A DNA stretch of 64,000 nt from Bacillus sp. cl95. GTDB lineage: Bacteria > Bacillota > Bacilli > Bacillales > Cytobacillaceae. Under the pieces are notes generated by a model. It ran no database searches and was not told the DNA's origin. It saw nothing but the letters and a program-made list of their open reading frames with translations. Positions 1 to 8,393 of the stretch are shown here, in pieces (positions within the stretch are counted from its first letter, which is position 1; each line of letters opens with the position of its first letter). The stretch lies in NCBI RefSeq assembly GCF_900115925.1, contig NZ_FOYF01000001.1, forward strand, positions 868,001 through 932,000, in the 5' to 3' direction. Position numbers and translations under genes: made by a program.

Positions 1-354
1 ACTGGATTAATCTCAGGTTTGACAACAACTTTCCCTGGAGGTCTAGTCCCAAATATCATTGATAAGCCTATATCAGCATTTTTATTCTTTGGAATGTTCC
101 TTGTTTTGAAGAAGTTTCAAAACTCCATTATTAGTGTAGGTATTTTAACAGCAATTGGCACAATGATTTCTGGAACTGTATTTCTAACTTCAGCACTATT
201 GCTAGTTGGTTTACCAATTCCTTTCACTGCATTATTTATTGGCGTTGTATTGCCAGCAACAGCCTTAAATACAATTATGATGGTGTTCCTATATCCGGTA
301 GCAGGAACAATCGTAAAAAGAACAAAACTGACAACACAAACACATCGAATATAA
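1..354 (+). CDS. trpP: Tryptophan transporter TrpP, C-terminal part
   Basis: The reading frame is open from base 1, so the gene starts upstream of the window; about 117 residues are visible of a family usually near 170. What is left is almost wholly hydrophobic, with three or four membrane-spanning stretches and a short basic tail (VKRTKL), as expected for the end of an integral membrane protein. TrpP is the tryptophan-responsive tryptophan uptake protein of Bacillus. The assignment rests on the residue pattern and on position: in B. subtilis trpP lies beside yhaH and hpr, which follow here. An intrinsic terminator follows ten bases after the stop codon. Confidence 0.8.
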   Translation, partial: TGLISGLTTTFPGGLVPNIIDKPISAFLFFGMFLVLKKFQNSIISVGILTAIGTMISGTVFLTSALLLVGLPIPFTALFIGVVLPATALNTIMMVFLYPVAGTIVKRTKLTTQTHRI

Positions 355-363
355 AGCAAAATG

Positions 364-393
364 AAGAACCCAATTTTTGGGTTCTTTTTTTTT
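364..393 (+). terminator. Intrinsic terminator of trpP
   Basis: A perfect stem AGAACCCAA / TTGGGTTCT with a three-base loop is followed by an uninterrupted run of T. Confidence 0.9.
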
Positions 394-482
394 GGTATAG
401 CGAGATAATTGACACAAGGTTGAATACCCCTTGAATAACGAGGGCCTTGAGCAGATTTTAACATGCAGCTTAAAGCGCCTTA

Positions 483-671
483 TTAAAAGATATAAAACAA
501 GCACCCCATCAAAAATAGTGCCCCTCCACTCCCCCCTAATACACGCATTCTTTTCATAACCAAATATCTTGGAGGATAAGCTGAAGATTTTTGATAAAGA
601 AGCAAATAATATAAAAAACCAATTATACACACAAGACTCAACAAGAAAATGAACTTGATAAGTAATCCCAC
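483..671 (-). CDS. Small two-helix membrane protein, unknown
   Basis: About 62 residues with two hydrophobic segments, near residues 4-24 and 43-60, separated by a basic stretch (KSSAYPPRYLVMKRMR). I chose the GTG at 671 because a GGGGGAA motif sits a few bases upstream; a GTG at 683 in the same frame would lie on top of that motif. It is convergent with trpP and divergent from yhaH. I do not recognise the family. Support is moderate: the composition looks like a real membrane protein, but there is no homolog I can name. Confidence 0.5.
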   Translation of the reverse strand: MGLLIKFIFLLSLVCIIGFLYYLLLYQKSSAYPPRYLVMKRMRVLGGSGGALFLMGCLFYIF

Positions 672-877
672 ATCTTCCCCCACCCTTCGCTATTTACAAA
701 GCGATGTATTAATCAATATTATGCTGATAAAAATGAGCCTATGTGTTCACAATGTTTATGCTCCATTTCAAAGTGATATAAATAAACAAATGACTGTCAT
801 TTATAAGTTTTTGTAAAAAAGGATTTTCATATTTTATGTAGAAATTTGTAAATAGAAAAAAGACGAGGTGTATACAT

Positions 878-1249
878 ATGAAACCAAAACAATTTATATA
901 TGGATTTTTAGTCGGAGGCGTAGTTGCAGGAGTATCAACTTTGCTTTCTACAAAATCATCTGGAAAAGAAACGCGCGCTTCATTAATTGCAAATAAAGAT
1001 TTGTGGTCGAAACACTTGCTCGAACTTAAGGATAATCTTGTGGAATTGAAGAATTCGTCCGTTTCTGCATCAAAGGAAGGTAAAGCTCACATCTCTCAAT
1101 TTGTTCAAGATGTTAATGTCTCATTAGCTGAATGGAAATCAGAGATTGAACCTCATCAACTCGAACTACAAAAAGAAATAGCACAAATCGAAGAATCGAT
1201 TCAGCAATTAGAAACAGAACTGGCAAAGAATCAATCTGCTCAAGCATAG
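878..1249 (+). CDS. yhaH: YtxH-like protein YhaH
   Basis: A 123-residue protein with one N-terminal hydrophobic, glycine-rich segment (residues 6-26, FIYGFLVGGVVAG) followed by a long helical charged region with several heptad-like stretches. This is the layout of the YtxH/YhaH family of small envelope-associated proteins, whose precise role is unknown. A GAGGTG motif precedes the ATG. In B. subtilis yhaH sits between trpP and hpr, exactly as here. The C-terminal half is likely a coiled coil facing the cytoplasm; that is inference. Confidence 0.8.
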   Translation: MKPKQFIYGFLVGGVVAGVSTLLSTKSSGKETRASLIANKDLWSKHLLELKDNLVELKNSSVSASKEGKAHISQFVQDVNVSLAEWKSEIEPHQLELQKEIAQIEESIQQLETELAKNQSAQA

Positions 1250-1287
1250 TCTCCACTCAAAAATAAAAATCGATCTGTAATCGGACT

Positions 1288-1324
1288 TTTTGAGTTCTTT
1301 CAAGAACTGAAAGAACTCAATTTT
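1288..1324 (+). terminator. Hairpin after yhaH
   Basis: A perfect 12-bp inverted repeat TTGAGTTCTTTC / GAAAGAACTCAA with a 7-base loop, followed by only four T. It is a plausible but weak intrinsic terminator; the loop (AAGAACT) itself repeats part of the stem. Confidence 0.6.
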
Positions 1325-1463
1325 AACCAATTTTTAGAAAATAACGACCTAAAATTAAAAAAAACTTTCAAATTCTAAAAATTTTGTAAATTTATATCTT
1401 TATTAATTTTTACTTTATTGGCATAATGTTAATAGAGTATTTAAAAAGTGGGTGAAAATGGGG

Positions 1464-2057
1464 ATGTCAGAAAAAGAATATTCAATGAAAGAAGCCATAC
1501 TTTTCAGCCAAAGGATAGCCCAGCTGAGTAAAGCGTTGTGGAAATCTATTGAAAAGGACTGGCAGCAATGGATTAAGCCTTTTGACTTAAACATCAATGA
1601 GCATCATATCCTTTGGATTGCCTATCATTTAAACGGTGCGTCCATTTCCGATGTGGCTAAATTTGGGGTTATGCATGTTTCAACAGCTTTCAATTTTTCA
1701 AAAAAGCTTGAAGAACGTGGTCTTCTTCAATTTTCTAAAAAGGAAAACGACAAACGCAATACGTATATCCAACTGACAGAACAAGGTGAAGGTATTCTTC
1801 TTTCTCTAATGGAATCATATGAGCCAAGTGGCAACGCTGTATTTTCAGGTGCCCTACCTCTACGAGACCTGTATGGGAAATTTCCTGATTTCGTGGAGAC
1901 GATGGCAATTGTGAGAAATATTTATGGAAATGATTTTATGGATATTTTCGAAAAATCCTTTAATAAGATTGAAGGGGAATTCGTGGAAGAAGAAGGCAAG
2001 CTTAAGAAGCGTGAGGAAACGACACAAGATTTGTCTAGCTCTTTAAGTATTTCTTAA
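1464..2057 (+). CDS. scoC: Transition-state regulator ScoC (Hpr), MarR family
   Basis: A MarR-type winged-helix repressor. In Bacillus ScoC/Hpr represses extracellular protease genes (aprE, nprE) and sinI during growth and influences sporulation. The N-terminal half is strongly of this family ([17 protein letters not shown], then [12 protein letters not shown] and the recognition-helix region [20 protein letters not shown]). The C-terminal third is acidic and low in complexity, as in relatives. I prefer the ATG at 1464 because a GGTGA lies eight bases upstream; in-frame GTG 1452 and ATG 1458 are alternatives. The end overlaps the convergent yhaI by 23 bases, which is unusual enough that both transcripts must extend over each other. 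Confidence 0.9.
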   Translation: MSEKEYSMKEAILFSQRIAQLSKALWKSIEKDWQQWIKPFDLNINEHHILWIAYHLNGASISDVAKFGVMHVSTAFNFSKKLEERGLLQFSKKENDKRNTYIQLTEQGEGILLSLMESYEPSGNAVFSGALPLRDLYGKFPDFVETMAIVRNIYGNDFMDIFEKSFNKIEGEFVEEEGKLKKREETTQDLSSSLSIS

Positions 2058-2376
2058 ACTCCGCCATTAAGGGTGTGAATAGACCTTGCTGTAAACAGGC
2101 TTCAATCATCTCCCTTGCTTGGATATGTCTAGGCAGAATAGACTTAAATTCATTAAAAAGCGGATGAAAGTAGACAAAACCTTCCGCTTTTTGTTCTTGC
2201 ATCTCTATGCTCAATTTCTCACAAAATGATGAAAATGTCTCAACTTCCCTTTTGGAGAGCTTCTTTGTGATGATCAATTTATTAAATTCATCTGATGAAA
2301 AAGTCATCATTTCCATTAACAGGCTTTGATGATATTCCAATAGTTCTAGTCTTTGCATAACAGTCCGTTCGTTCAT
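2035..2376 (-). CDS. yhaI: YhaI family protein (DUF1878)
   Basis: A 113-residue, wholly helical, charged protein without membrane segments or signal peptide, matching the DUF1878/YhaI family in length and in the C-terminal [18 protein letters not shown] region. Function is unknown. It is convergent with scoC, overlapping its last 23 bases, the same arrangement as in B. subtilis. Confidence 0.75.
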   Translation of the reverse strand: MNERTVMQRLELLEYHQSLLMEMMTFSSDEFNKLIITKKLSKREVETFSSFCEKLSIEMQEQKAEGFVYFHPLFNEFKSILPRHIQAREMIEACLQQGLFTPLMAEFKKYLKS

Positions 2377-2547
2377 CCTGTGACCTCGATTCTAAACCTA
2401 TATCCTTATAGCATAAGATTATATCATTATTCCCTCATAGAACGTATGTATAAACTGCCTATTCTCACATTCTTTTTTACTATCTTTTTTAGAAAATGTT
2501 TGATATTGTATTATAAGCAAACTATAGAGTAAGGGAGGGAATCGCTG

Positions 2548-2733
2548 ATGATCTCCATATATTTGTTTCTTATTTTAGCCGTTTTTATCTTATTTTATGT
2601 GAATAAGATGACAGATTCCCTATGTTCCCAAAAGGAAATCCCGGAAGAGCGACAGCACAAGGTTTTTAGAACTATCAACATCTTAATTACCATATTGCTT
2701 GTTTCCTCTTACATTGAAATTCTCTTCACATAA
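2548..2733 (+). CDS. Small membrane protein, unknown
   Basis: 61 residues with two hydrophobic helices (about 2-18 and 44-60) joined by a charged loop (KMTDSLCSQKEIPEERQHK). A strong AGGGAGGG ribosome binding site nine bases before the ATG makes it a real gene. It lies between yhaI and the convergent YjcZ-type gene. I do not recognise the family; the two-helix layout with a cytoplasmic loop suggests a small inner-membrane protein. Confidence 0.65.
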   Translation: MISIYLFLILAVFILFYVNKMTDSLCSQKEIPEERQHKVFRTINILITILLVSSYIEILFT

Positions 2734-2785
2734 ACCATACATCTCCACCTTTTCAGACACTAACGTCAGAAGGTGGAATGAAAAG

Positions 2786-2815
2786 AACATGGGGCAATTT
2801 TTGCCCCATGTTTTT
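2786..2815. terminator. Bidirectional terminator
   Basis: A 12-bp perfect stem AACATGGGGCAA / TTGCCCCATGTT with loop TTT. T runs flank it on both strands, so it can serve the 61-residue gene on the plus strand and the YjcZ-type gene on the minus strand. Confidence 0.85.
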
Positions 2816-2828
2816 TCTTCATTTTAAA

Positions 2829-2912
2829 CTATAACCAAGCTGCGCCAACAATGATTAACAAGATGAAAAGAACTACGATTAAAGCGAAGCCTCCGCCGTA
2901 TCCAGCACCCAT
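2829..2912 (-). CDS. YjcZ family sporulation protein, 27 residues
   Basis: A very short gene missed by usual length limits. The product reads MGAGYGGGF followed by one hydrophobic helix (ALIVVLFILLIIVGAAW) and ends there. This glycine/tyrosine-rich start plus single helix is the hallmark of the YjcZ/SscA family of tiny sporulation membrane proteins, some of which affect spore coat assembly. A perfect AAAGGAGGTG lies seven bases before the ATG. It is followed by the shared bidirectional terminator. Confidence 0.88.
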   Translation of the reverse strand: MGAGYGGGFALIVVLFILLIIVGAAWL

Positions 2913-3046
2913 GTTAACACCTCCTTTAAGAGTTGCTAACTTATACTATTCATTTGCTTCCTTTTTGAAATGGGCGTTTATCCCTTTACCCGAAAAGTTT
3001 TCAAGTGGACTAGTCGTTTTCATGTGACTACTTAATAGTAAAATTT

Positions 3047-3074
3047 TTGCACTTATCTGCATTTGTGTTATAGT
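3047..3074 (+). promoter_or_regulatory. Putative sigma-A promoter of prsA
   Basis: TTGCAC and TATAGT separated by 16 bases, about 45 bases upstream of the prsA start codon. Spacing is one base short of ideal. Confidence 0.5.
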
Positions 3075-3120
3075 AGGGTTTGTGGAAATAAAAGAATATA
3101 CTGTTTAGGAGATGTTCATC

Positions 3121-3990
3121 ATGAAAAAATGGATACTGACCCTCACTTTAACGGCTGGGGTTATTGGTTTAAGTGCTTGTAATGGAAACGGAAGTTCAGA
3201 AGCCGTTGTTGAATCAAAGGCAGGAAATGTAACGAAGGACGAGCTTTACGAAGCAATGAAGGAAAAATACGGTGAACAAGCTCTTCAAGAGCTTCTATAT
3301 CAAAAAGTCCTTGCAAAAAAATATAAAGTTACAGATGAAGAGCTAAACAAGAAAGTTGACGAAATTAAGGCTCAAGCCGGTGCAAATTTCGAAATGCTTT
3401 TGATGCAAAATAATATCAAGGATGAAAAAGAATTAAAAGAAATCCTTAAAAGCCAGCTTTTAGTTGAAAAAGCTGCATTGAAAGATGTTAAAGTAACAGA
3501 CAAAGAACTTAAAGAATACTACGACAACTATAAGCCAGAAATTAAGGCACGCCACATCTTAGTTGCAGATGAAGCTACTGCTAAGGATATTAAAGCGAAG
3601 CTGGATGGCGGCGCTAAATTCGAAGACTTAGCAAAAGAAAAATCAACTGACACTACTTCTGCTCAACAAGGCGGAGATTTAGGTTGGTTCGGAGCTGGAA
3701 AAATGCTTCCTGAGTTCGAAGCAGCAGCATATGCTCTTAAAGTGAATGAAATCAGTGCTCCTGTAAAGACTGAATATGGTTTCCACATCATTCAAGTAAC
3801 GGAAAAGAAAGAGAAAAAATCTTTCGAAGACATGAAAGAAGAGATGGAATACCAATTAAAGTCTTCAAAATTGACTAACGAAGTTATTGCTGCAACAATG
3901 AAACGTGAAATGAAAGAAGCTAAAGTTGAAGTTAAAGATAAAGATCTTAAAGGTGTCTTGGACACAGCTAAGAAAGAAGAAGGAAAATAA
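3121..3990 (+). CDS. prsA: Foldase lipoprotein PrsA
   Basis: 289 residues. The signal peptide (KKW then hydrophobic) ends in a lipobox LSAC with the lipidated cysteine at residue 20, so the protein is anchored on the outer face of the membrane. A parvulin-type peptidyl-prolyl isomerase domain spans about residues 131-222 (ARHILVADE, GGDLGWFGAGKMLPEFEAA, YGFHIIQV), flanked by N- and C-terminal helical chaperone regions. PrsA folds secreted enzymes and penicillin-binding proteins. I chose the ATG at 3121, nine bases after AGGAG; the ATG at 3112 overlaps that site. Position between yhaI and yhaL matches B. subtilis. A terminator follows. Confidence 0.95.
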   Translation: MKKWILTLTLTAGVIGLSACNGNGSSEAVVESKAGNVTKDELYEAMKEKYGEQALQELLYQKVLAKKYKVTDEELNKKVDEIKAQAGANFEMLLMQNNIKDEKELKEILKSQLLVEKAALKDVKVTDKELKEYYDNYKPEIKARHILVADEATAKDIKAKLDGGAKFEDLAKEKSTDTTSAQQGGDLGWFGAGKMLPEFEAAAYALKVNEISAPVKTEYGFHIIQVTEKKEKKSFEDMKEEMEYQLKSSKLTNEVIAATMKREMKEAKVEVKDKDLKGVLDTAKKEEGK

Positions 3991-4005
3991 TTTTCTCTTC
4001 CTTAA

Positions 4006-4035
4006 AAAGAGGGACTTCATTAGAAGTCCCTCTTT
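4006..4035. terminator. Terminator shared by prsA and yhaL
   Basis: Perfect 13-bp stem AAAGAGGGACTTC / GAAGTCCCTCTTT with a four-base loop. It follows prsA closely and the minus strand carries a modest T tract, so it may work in both directions. Confidence 0.85.
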
Positions 4036-4039
4036 TGTA

Positions 4040-4228
4040 TTAAACACCAAGTGATTTATTCTCTCTGCGTCTTTCCTTTTCCCTCTCTAAACGGACAATA
4101 TAGATTTCCCCTTCCCGCTCTATACTCTCCATCTCAAGTTTATTCTCTTCTCTTCCTGTTTTAATTGCCATGATCGCACTAATAACAATCCCAAATACAA
4201 CAGCAAATACCCAAATAGGAATAGTCAT
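4040..4228 (-). CDS. yhaL: Sporulation protein YhaL
   Basis: 62 residues: one N-terminal membrane helix (IPIWVFAVVFGIVISAI) followed by a highly charged tail rich in Glu, Arg and Lys (EREGEIYIVRLEREKERR). This matches the YhaL family, linked to sporulation in Bacillus with no known biochemical role. The ATG at 4228 is preferred since AAAGGAG lies eight bases upstream; the ATG at 4234 is only two bases from it. The gene sits between prsA and yhaM as in B. subtilis. Confidence 0.8.
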   Translation of the reverse strand: MTIPIWVFAVVFGIVISAIMAIKTGREENKLEMESIEREGEIYIVRLEREKERRRENKSLGV

Positions 4229-4342
4229 GTACATTGCTCCTTTCGAAATGAGGTTGTCCCCTTGTTATCAACATATTCTTGGAAGTGTAAATTATGCTAA
4301 AAAAATTGGACAAGGAACAATGAAATTCAAATAATGCAAACC

Positions 4343-4378
4343 AAAAAAGCAAATCGCTTTTTTGGCGAAATGCTTTTT
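4343..4378 (-). terminator. Terminator of yhaM
   Basis: On the minus strand an AGCATTTCGC / GCGATTTGCT stem with a two-pair internal bulge is followed by six T. It begins right after the yhaM stop codon. Confidence 0.65.
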
Positions 4379-4380
4379 GG

Positions 4381-5325
4381 TTATTTATGAAAAGTTGGTT
4401 TGTAGAAAGCACGATTTTCAAGCGGAAAAATTCGTTCGCTCACTTCACCAGGCTTCACTCTTTCTAATGCCCGGTCAAGCATATTCATTTTAGCATCTAG
4501 ATTATCAATGTAATGTAAAATCTCCGCTTCTTTAACAAGTGGAGGTTTTGGACTTCCCCATTCAGCTTTACCGTGATGACTAAGAACAAGATGCTGAAGA
4601 ATCAATACTTCCTCACCTGTTATGCCAAGTTCGTCAGCAGCTTTGCCAATTTCATTAACCATAATGGTAATATGACCAAGAAGATTTCCAGCTAATGTGT
4701 AGGCGGTTGAGATAGGGCCCGATAACTCAAGTACTTTACCCATATCATGTAAAATCACACCTGCATAGAGTAAATCCTTATCAAGGCTTGGATATAGCCC
4801 TGCGATTGCTTTTGCAAGATCGAGCATGCTTACCACATGATAAGCCAAACCGGATACAAACTCATGATGGTTCTTTGTCGCCGCTGGATATTCAAGAAAA
4901 GCAACTTGATGCTTCTTGATTAAGTGTCTTGTGATTCTCTGGATATTTGGATTCTTCATCTCAAAAATATACTGTGTTAGAATTCCGTTCATGTCCTCGC
5001 TACTTAAAGGAGCCGTTTCTAGAAAATCAGAAAGCTTAACGGAATCAGAAGGTCCTGCAGATCGGATTTGCCTTATCTTCAACTGACTTCTGCCACGATA
5101 ATTTTGAATTTCACCAGAAACCTTTACTATACTTTGGTTAGAATAATTTTTTGCGTCTTCATCTGTCGCATCCCAAAGTTTAGCTTCAATATCCCCACTT
5201 TGGTCTTGGAGAATGAGTGTTAGAAAAGGCTTCCCATTACTAGCTACTCCCTTTACTGAACTCTTAATAAGTAGGAACGCTTCAAAATGCTCCCCAACTT
5301 CAAAATCTAGAATCCCTTTACCCAT
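4381..5325 (-). CDS. yhaM: 3'-5' exoribonuclease YhaM
   Basis: 314 residues, the same length as the B. subtilis enzyme. An N-terminal OB-fold nucleic-acid-binding domain (about residues 10-90, [20 protein letters not shown]) is followed by an HD metal-dependent phosphohydrolase domain with [20 protein letters not shown] and [15 protein letters not shown]. YhaM trims RNA and DNA 3' ends and takes part in mRNA turnover. I chose the ATG at 5325 from family alignment; GGAAGGAG lies 13 bases upstream, a long spacing, and an in-frame ATG at 5349 overlaps it. It is downstream of yhaN and yhaO and probably co-transcribed with them. Confidence 0.93.
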   Translation of the reverse strand: MGKGILDFEVGEHFEAFLLIKSSVKGVASNGKPFLTLILQDQSGDIEAKLWDATDEDAKNYSNQSIVKVSGEIQNYRGRSQLKIRQIRSAGPSDSVKLSDFLETAPLSSEDMNGILTQYIFEMKNPNIQRITRHLIKKHQVAFLEYPAATKNHHEFVSGLAYHVVSMLDLAKAIAGLYPSLDKDLLYAGVILHDMGKVLELSGPISTAYTLAGNLLGHITIMVNEIGKAADELGITGEEVLILQHLVLSHHGKAEWGSPKPPLVKEAEILHYIDNLDAKMNMLDRALERVKPGEVSERIFPLENRAFYKPTFHK

Positions 5326-5377
5326 AGTGAAATCAACACTCCTTCCCATACTTCAAGTATATCATACCGATATTTAC

Positions 5378-8300
5378 CTATGAATGTATCCTTACCTTAC
5401 CCTTATCGAGCCAGAGAATATCACTTTCATTGAAATATTTGAGCATGTGTTTATGACAAGTATAAAACAAGATTTGGTTGTTGTTTAGTTTTTTCAAAAG
5501 CTGCATAATCTTCGACGTCCTCTTTTCATCGAAGTTTACAAAACTATCATCAATCATGATAGGTAATGAATATTTCTCATATAAAGTGACCGCAAGAGAA
5601 AGTCTCAAGGCAACATAAACTTGCTCCATTGTTGCCTGACTCAATTCATTAGCCTCAAAGAGCGTATGATCCTTATTCTCGATGATAAAGCCTGTCCCTG
5701 AATCCTTTAAATGAATTCTTCTATATTTCCCTTCTGTAAGAAAAACGAAGAATTCTTCAGCTTTTTCAAGCATTTGGGGTAATCTTTGATTTTTATACTT
5801 CTCAACCGTTCTGTACAGGATATTTTGAGCTAGACTATACGATGCCCATTCTCTAGCAGCTTCTTCTAACTCATATTTCTTCTCCTTAAAGGTGTGCATG
5901 AGTTCAGAGTATAGACCACCATCTTCAATTACTTGGAGTTCGTACTTGACCTTTGCAAGTTGATCCTGCATTTCAGCGTATCTGGACTCGGAAAACTTCA
6001 CTTTCGTATCAAATTCCATAATAGAAGCTTCTACATCCAAGATTGCTTCAAGTTCTCCGAGATCTTGTTGTGTTAGAAAACTATAGCTCTTTTGACGTTC
6101 AAGTTCCTGAAGCCTCTTATTAAGCTTAATCCTGTCTTCTGCTTTTCTACCTATTAACATAAATTGCTGCTCATCCTCAGCATCCGCCTCTTCAAGGAGT
6201 TTGGAAACTTCACCTTTCATATGTCTTTGTTGGCGAAGCAACTCTTGTAGATGATCAACTGTTTCTTTATACTTTTTGCCGATTGCTTCACATTGAATTT
6301 GTTTTTCTGTTTCTTCCTTTAAAATCCTCTTGAATGTAAAAGAAAAATGGTGAATATCGTAATCTTGCCCATCAAAGAACTTGTCTGAGTAAAATTTCAA
6401 ACGAACCTCGATTTTACTAACAGAATCATTTATATCTTGGAGCCTTTGATCAATTCGGATGATTTCACGCCAGTTTGCCTTTAGTTGTTCAATCATCTGA
6501 TATCCTTCAATCAAACGCGCCACCCCTATATTATAAGGAAGCTTTAGTGAAGCACATAGATCCCTTACCTGCTGTTCATTCTGCCTGACTTCTTCTTCCC
6601 AGGCTTCAAATTTAGCAAGCACTTTTTCATACTGAATATTCTTTTGTTCCCATTTCAGTTCAAGACTTTTCAATTGATTTAGAAGTTGGTCATCCTTTTC
6701 TATCATTTTAATAGCATGAAAATCCGTACCGGACTTCATCACTCTTAAGTTCTCTCTTAAACTTGCCTCCTGCTCGATGAGTTCTTCCAAAACTTCATTT
6801 TTTGTGCTTGTCGGTTTAGAGTCTTTATTCTTTATCCCAAGCAAAATCAGCAATATATTTACAAAGAAACCAATGGCCGCTAAATTCCATTGTTTCGTCA
6901 TGATGAAATAGACGAGTAGTAAAGTTATGATAACTGCGAAAACCATGAGTTGAAATTGTTTCTTTTTTTGCTGTTCCTTCATTCGCTTCTTTTCTTGCTG
7001 ATCGGCGTTATTATAAAAAAGGATCTTTTCTTGCAAATAACCCATTTCCGTCTCTGCTTTTTGAATTCCAGTCTCACTCTTAAAACTTCTACTATATTTA
7101 CTTCTTTCCTCTTCTGAAAGTAGTTGTTCTCTACAACGTTTCATTTCCTCTTCTAAATTTTCAAGTTCTTTTTTTTCTTCATTAAAGCTATCATCAAGGT
7201 CCTTCATTTTCTCTGATAATTTCTGTGATTTAATGTAGGCTTCTTCAACTTCCTGTTTTACAAAGATGTTTGTATTGATCTCGAAAATTTCCTTATACGG
7301 AATGGAGAGGTGAAGTTTTTCCTTAAGAACATTCAACTTTTCGTTGGTTTCTTCCTTTTGGTTCTTAAGTTTGGCTTCTTCAAGTTTCATTTGTTCAAGT
7401 AAAGGCAGTTTTTCCAATAAGGATAAAATGGCCGATTCATGAGCTAAAATTTCTTGATTAGGTTTTAAGGACTCCAATTCTCGAGAAATTTGCTCGGCGT
7501 TCTCCTTCGCAGTTGAAAGTTGAGCATCTAGCGGGTTCAACAGCAGCAGTAACTTCTCTATCCTTTGAATACCATGAATAGGAAAATTGAACTCTCCTAT
7601 TTTCTCTAAATCCCTGATGATACTTTTCTCTTCAAGGAAGTTTGGACGAACACGTATCCATTCCTTTAGTTTGTTTTCATTCAATCTCAGGTCTTCTATC
7701 GCGTTACGAAGACCGTTCAAGTCGTTTTCCAATTCTGTTTTTCTCACGATAAGCTGTTCGTAAGCGTGGTTTTTGGCAGCGGCTTTTTTCAAGTCTGCGT
7801 TCAGTTCATGCAACTCTTGAAGCTTCTCATTGATTATGGGTTTCTTTCCACTTGGCTTAAAACGTAAATCCAACTCTTTTTGAAGTTCATTTTCAGCTAT
7901 GGAAAGACTATCTGTTCCGAGTGTGCCAGCTGAGAAAAGAAATTTACCGATATCTTCATTTTTAATTTGATGGATATTTTGCAAACCGTGAATGTTAAAA
8001 GAAAAAATGGCTTGGTATAAAGACCTATCTACATTAGAAAGTAATTCCTTTAAAAGAAGCTCATTACCGCGCGTACCATCTTCAAGAACCACTGTCACAT
8101 CTCCAACGGCTTTCCCCTTTACCCTTTCAATGACAGCATATCCTCGATCAGGGAAGTGAGCCTTGAGTTTACCACCATATTTGGTTTGATGTTTTGGTTC
8201 ATATCGTAAGTCAGACTGCTGTTTCGTCGGAAATCCAAACAAAATGGCATGTATAAAGGCAGAAAGGGTGGACTTTCCGGCTTCATTTTCCCCAAAGAAC

Positions 8301-8380
8301 ACTTGGAAGTCACTCAAATCTCGTATATCCAAGTCATTCAATTGTCCAAATCCATATATGTACAACTCTGTTATTCTCAT
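5378..8380 (-). CDS. yhaN: SbcC/Rad50-like ATPase YhaN
   Basis: A 1000-residue AAA-type ATPase of the YhaN family. The N-terminal half-domain has Walker A GENEAGKST near residues 30-38; the C-terminal half-domain has Walker B IMIDDSFVNFD near residue 936, with long coiled coils between, as in SbcC/Rad50. Unusual for that superfamily, two adjacent hydrophobic segments (about residues 475-515) interrupt the coiled coil, which suggests attachment to the membrane. It starts 13 bases after yhaO, its presumed nuclease partner, with a GAGAGGGG ribosome binding site. Likely role: DNA end processing or repair; not proven in this family as far as I know. Confidence 0.88.
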   Translation of the reverse strand: MRITELYIYGFGQLNDLDIRDLSDFQVFFGENEAGKSTLSAFIHAILFGFPTKQQSDLRYEPKHQTKYGGKLKAHFPDRGYAVIERVKGKAVGDVTVVLEDGTRGNELLLKELLSNVDRSLYQAIFSFNIHGLQNIHQIKNEDIGKFLFSAGTLGTDSLSIAENELQKELDLRFKPSGKKPIINEKLQELHELNADLKKAAAKNHAYEQLIVRKTELENDLNGLRNAIEDLRLNENKLKEWIRVRPNFLEEKSIIRDLEKIGEFNFPIHGIQRIEKLLLLLNPLDAQLSTAKENAEQISRELESLKPNQEILAHESAILSLLEKLPLLEQMKLEEAKLKNQKEETNEKLNVLKEKLHLSIPYKEIFEINTNIFVKQEVEEAYIKSQKLSEKMKDLDDSFNEEKKELENLEEEMKRCREQLLSEEERSKYSRSFKSETGIQKAETEMGYLQEKILFYNNADQQEKKRMKEQQKKKQFQLMVFAVIITLLLVYFIMTKQWNLAAIGFFVNILLILLGIKNKDSKPTSTKNEVLEELIEQEASLRENLRVMKSGTDFHAIKMIEKDDQLLNQLKSLELKWEQKNIQYEKVLAKFEAWEEEVRQNEQQVRDLCASLKLPYNIGVARLIEGYQMIEQLKANWREIIRIDQRLQDINDSVSKIEVRLKFYSDKFFDGQDYDIHHFSFTFKRILKEETEKQIQCEAIGKKYKETVDHLQELLRQQRHMKGEVSKLLEEADAEDEQQFMLIGRKAEDRIKLNKRLQELERQKSYSFLTQQDLGELEAILDVEASIMEFDTKVKFSESRYAEMQDQLAKVKYELQVIEDGGLYSELMHTFKEKKYELEEAAREWASYSLAQNILYRTVEKYKNQRLPQMLEKAEEFFVFLTEGKYRRIHLKDSGTGFIIENKDHTLFEANELSQATMEQVYVALRLSLAVTLYEKYSLPIMIDDSFVNFDEKRTSKIMQLLKKLNNNQILFYTCHKHMLKYFNESDILWLDKGKVRIHS

Positions 8381-8393
8381 TTTTACCCCTCTC

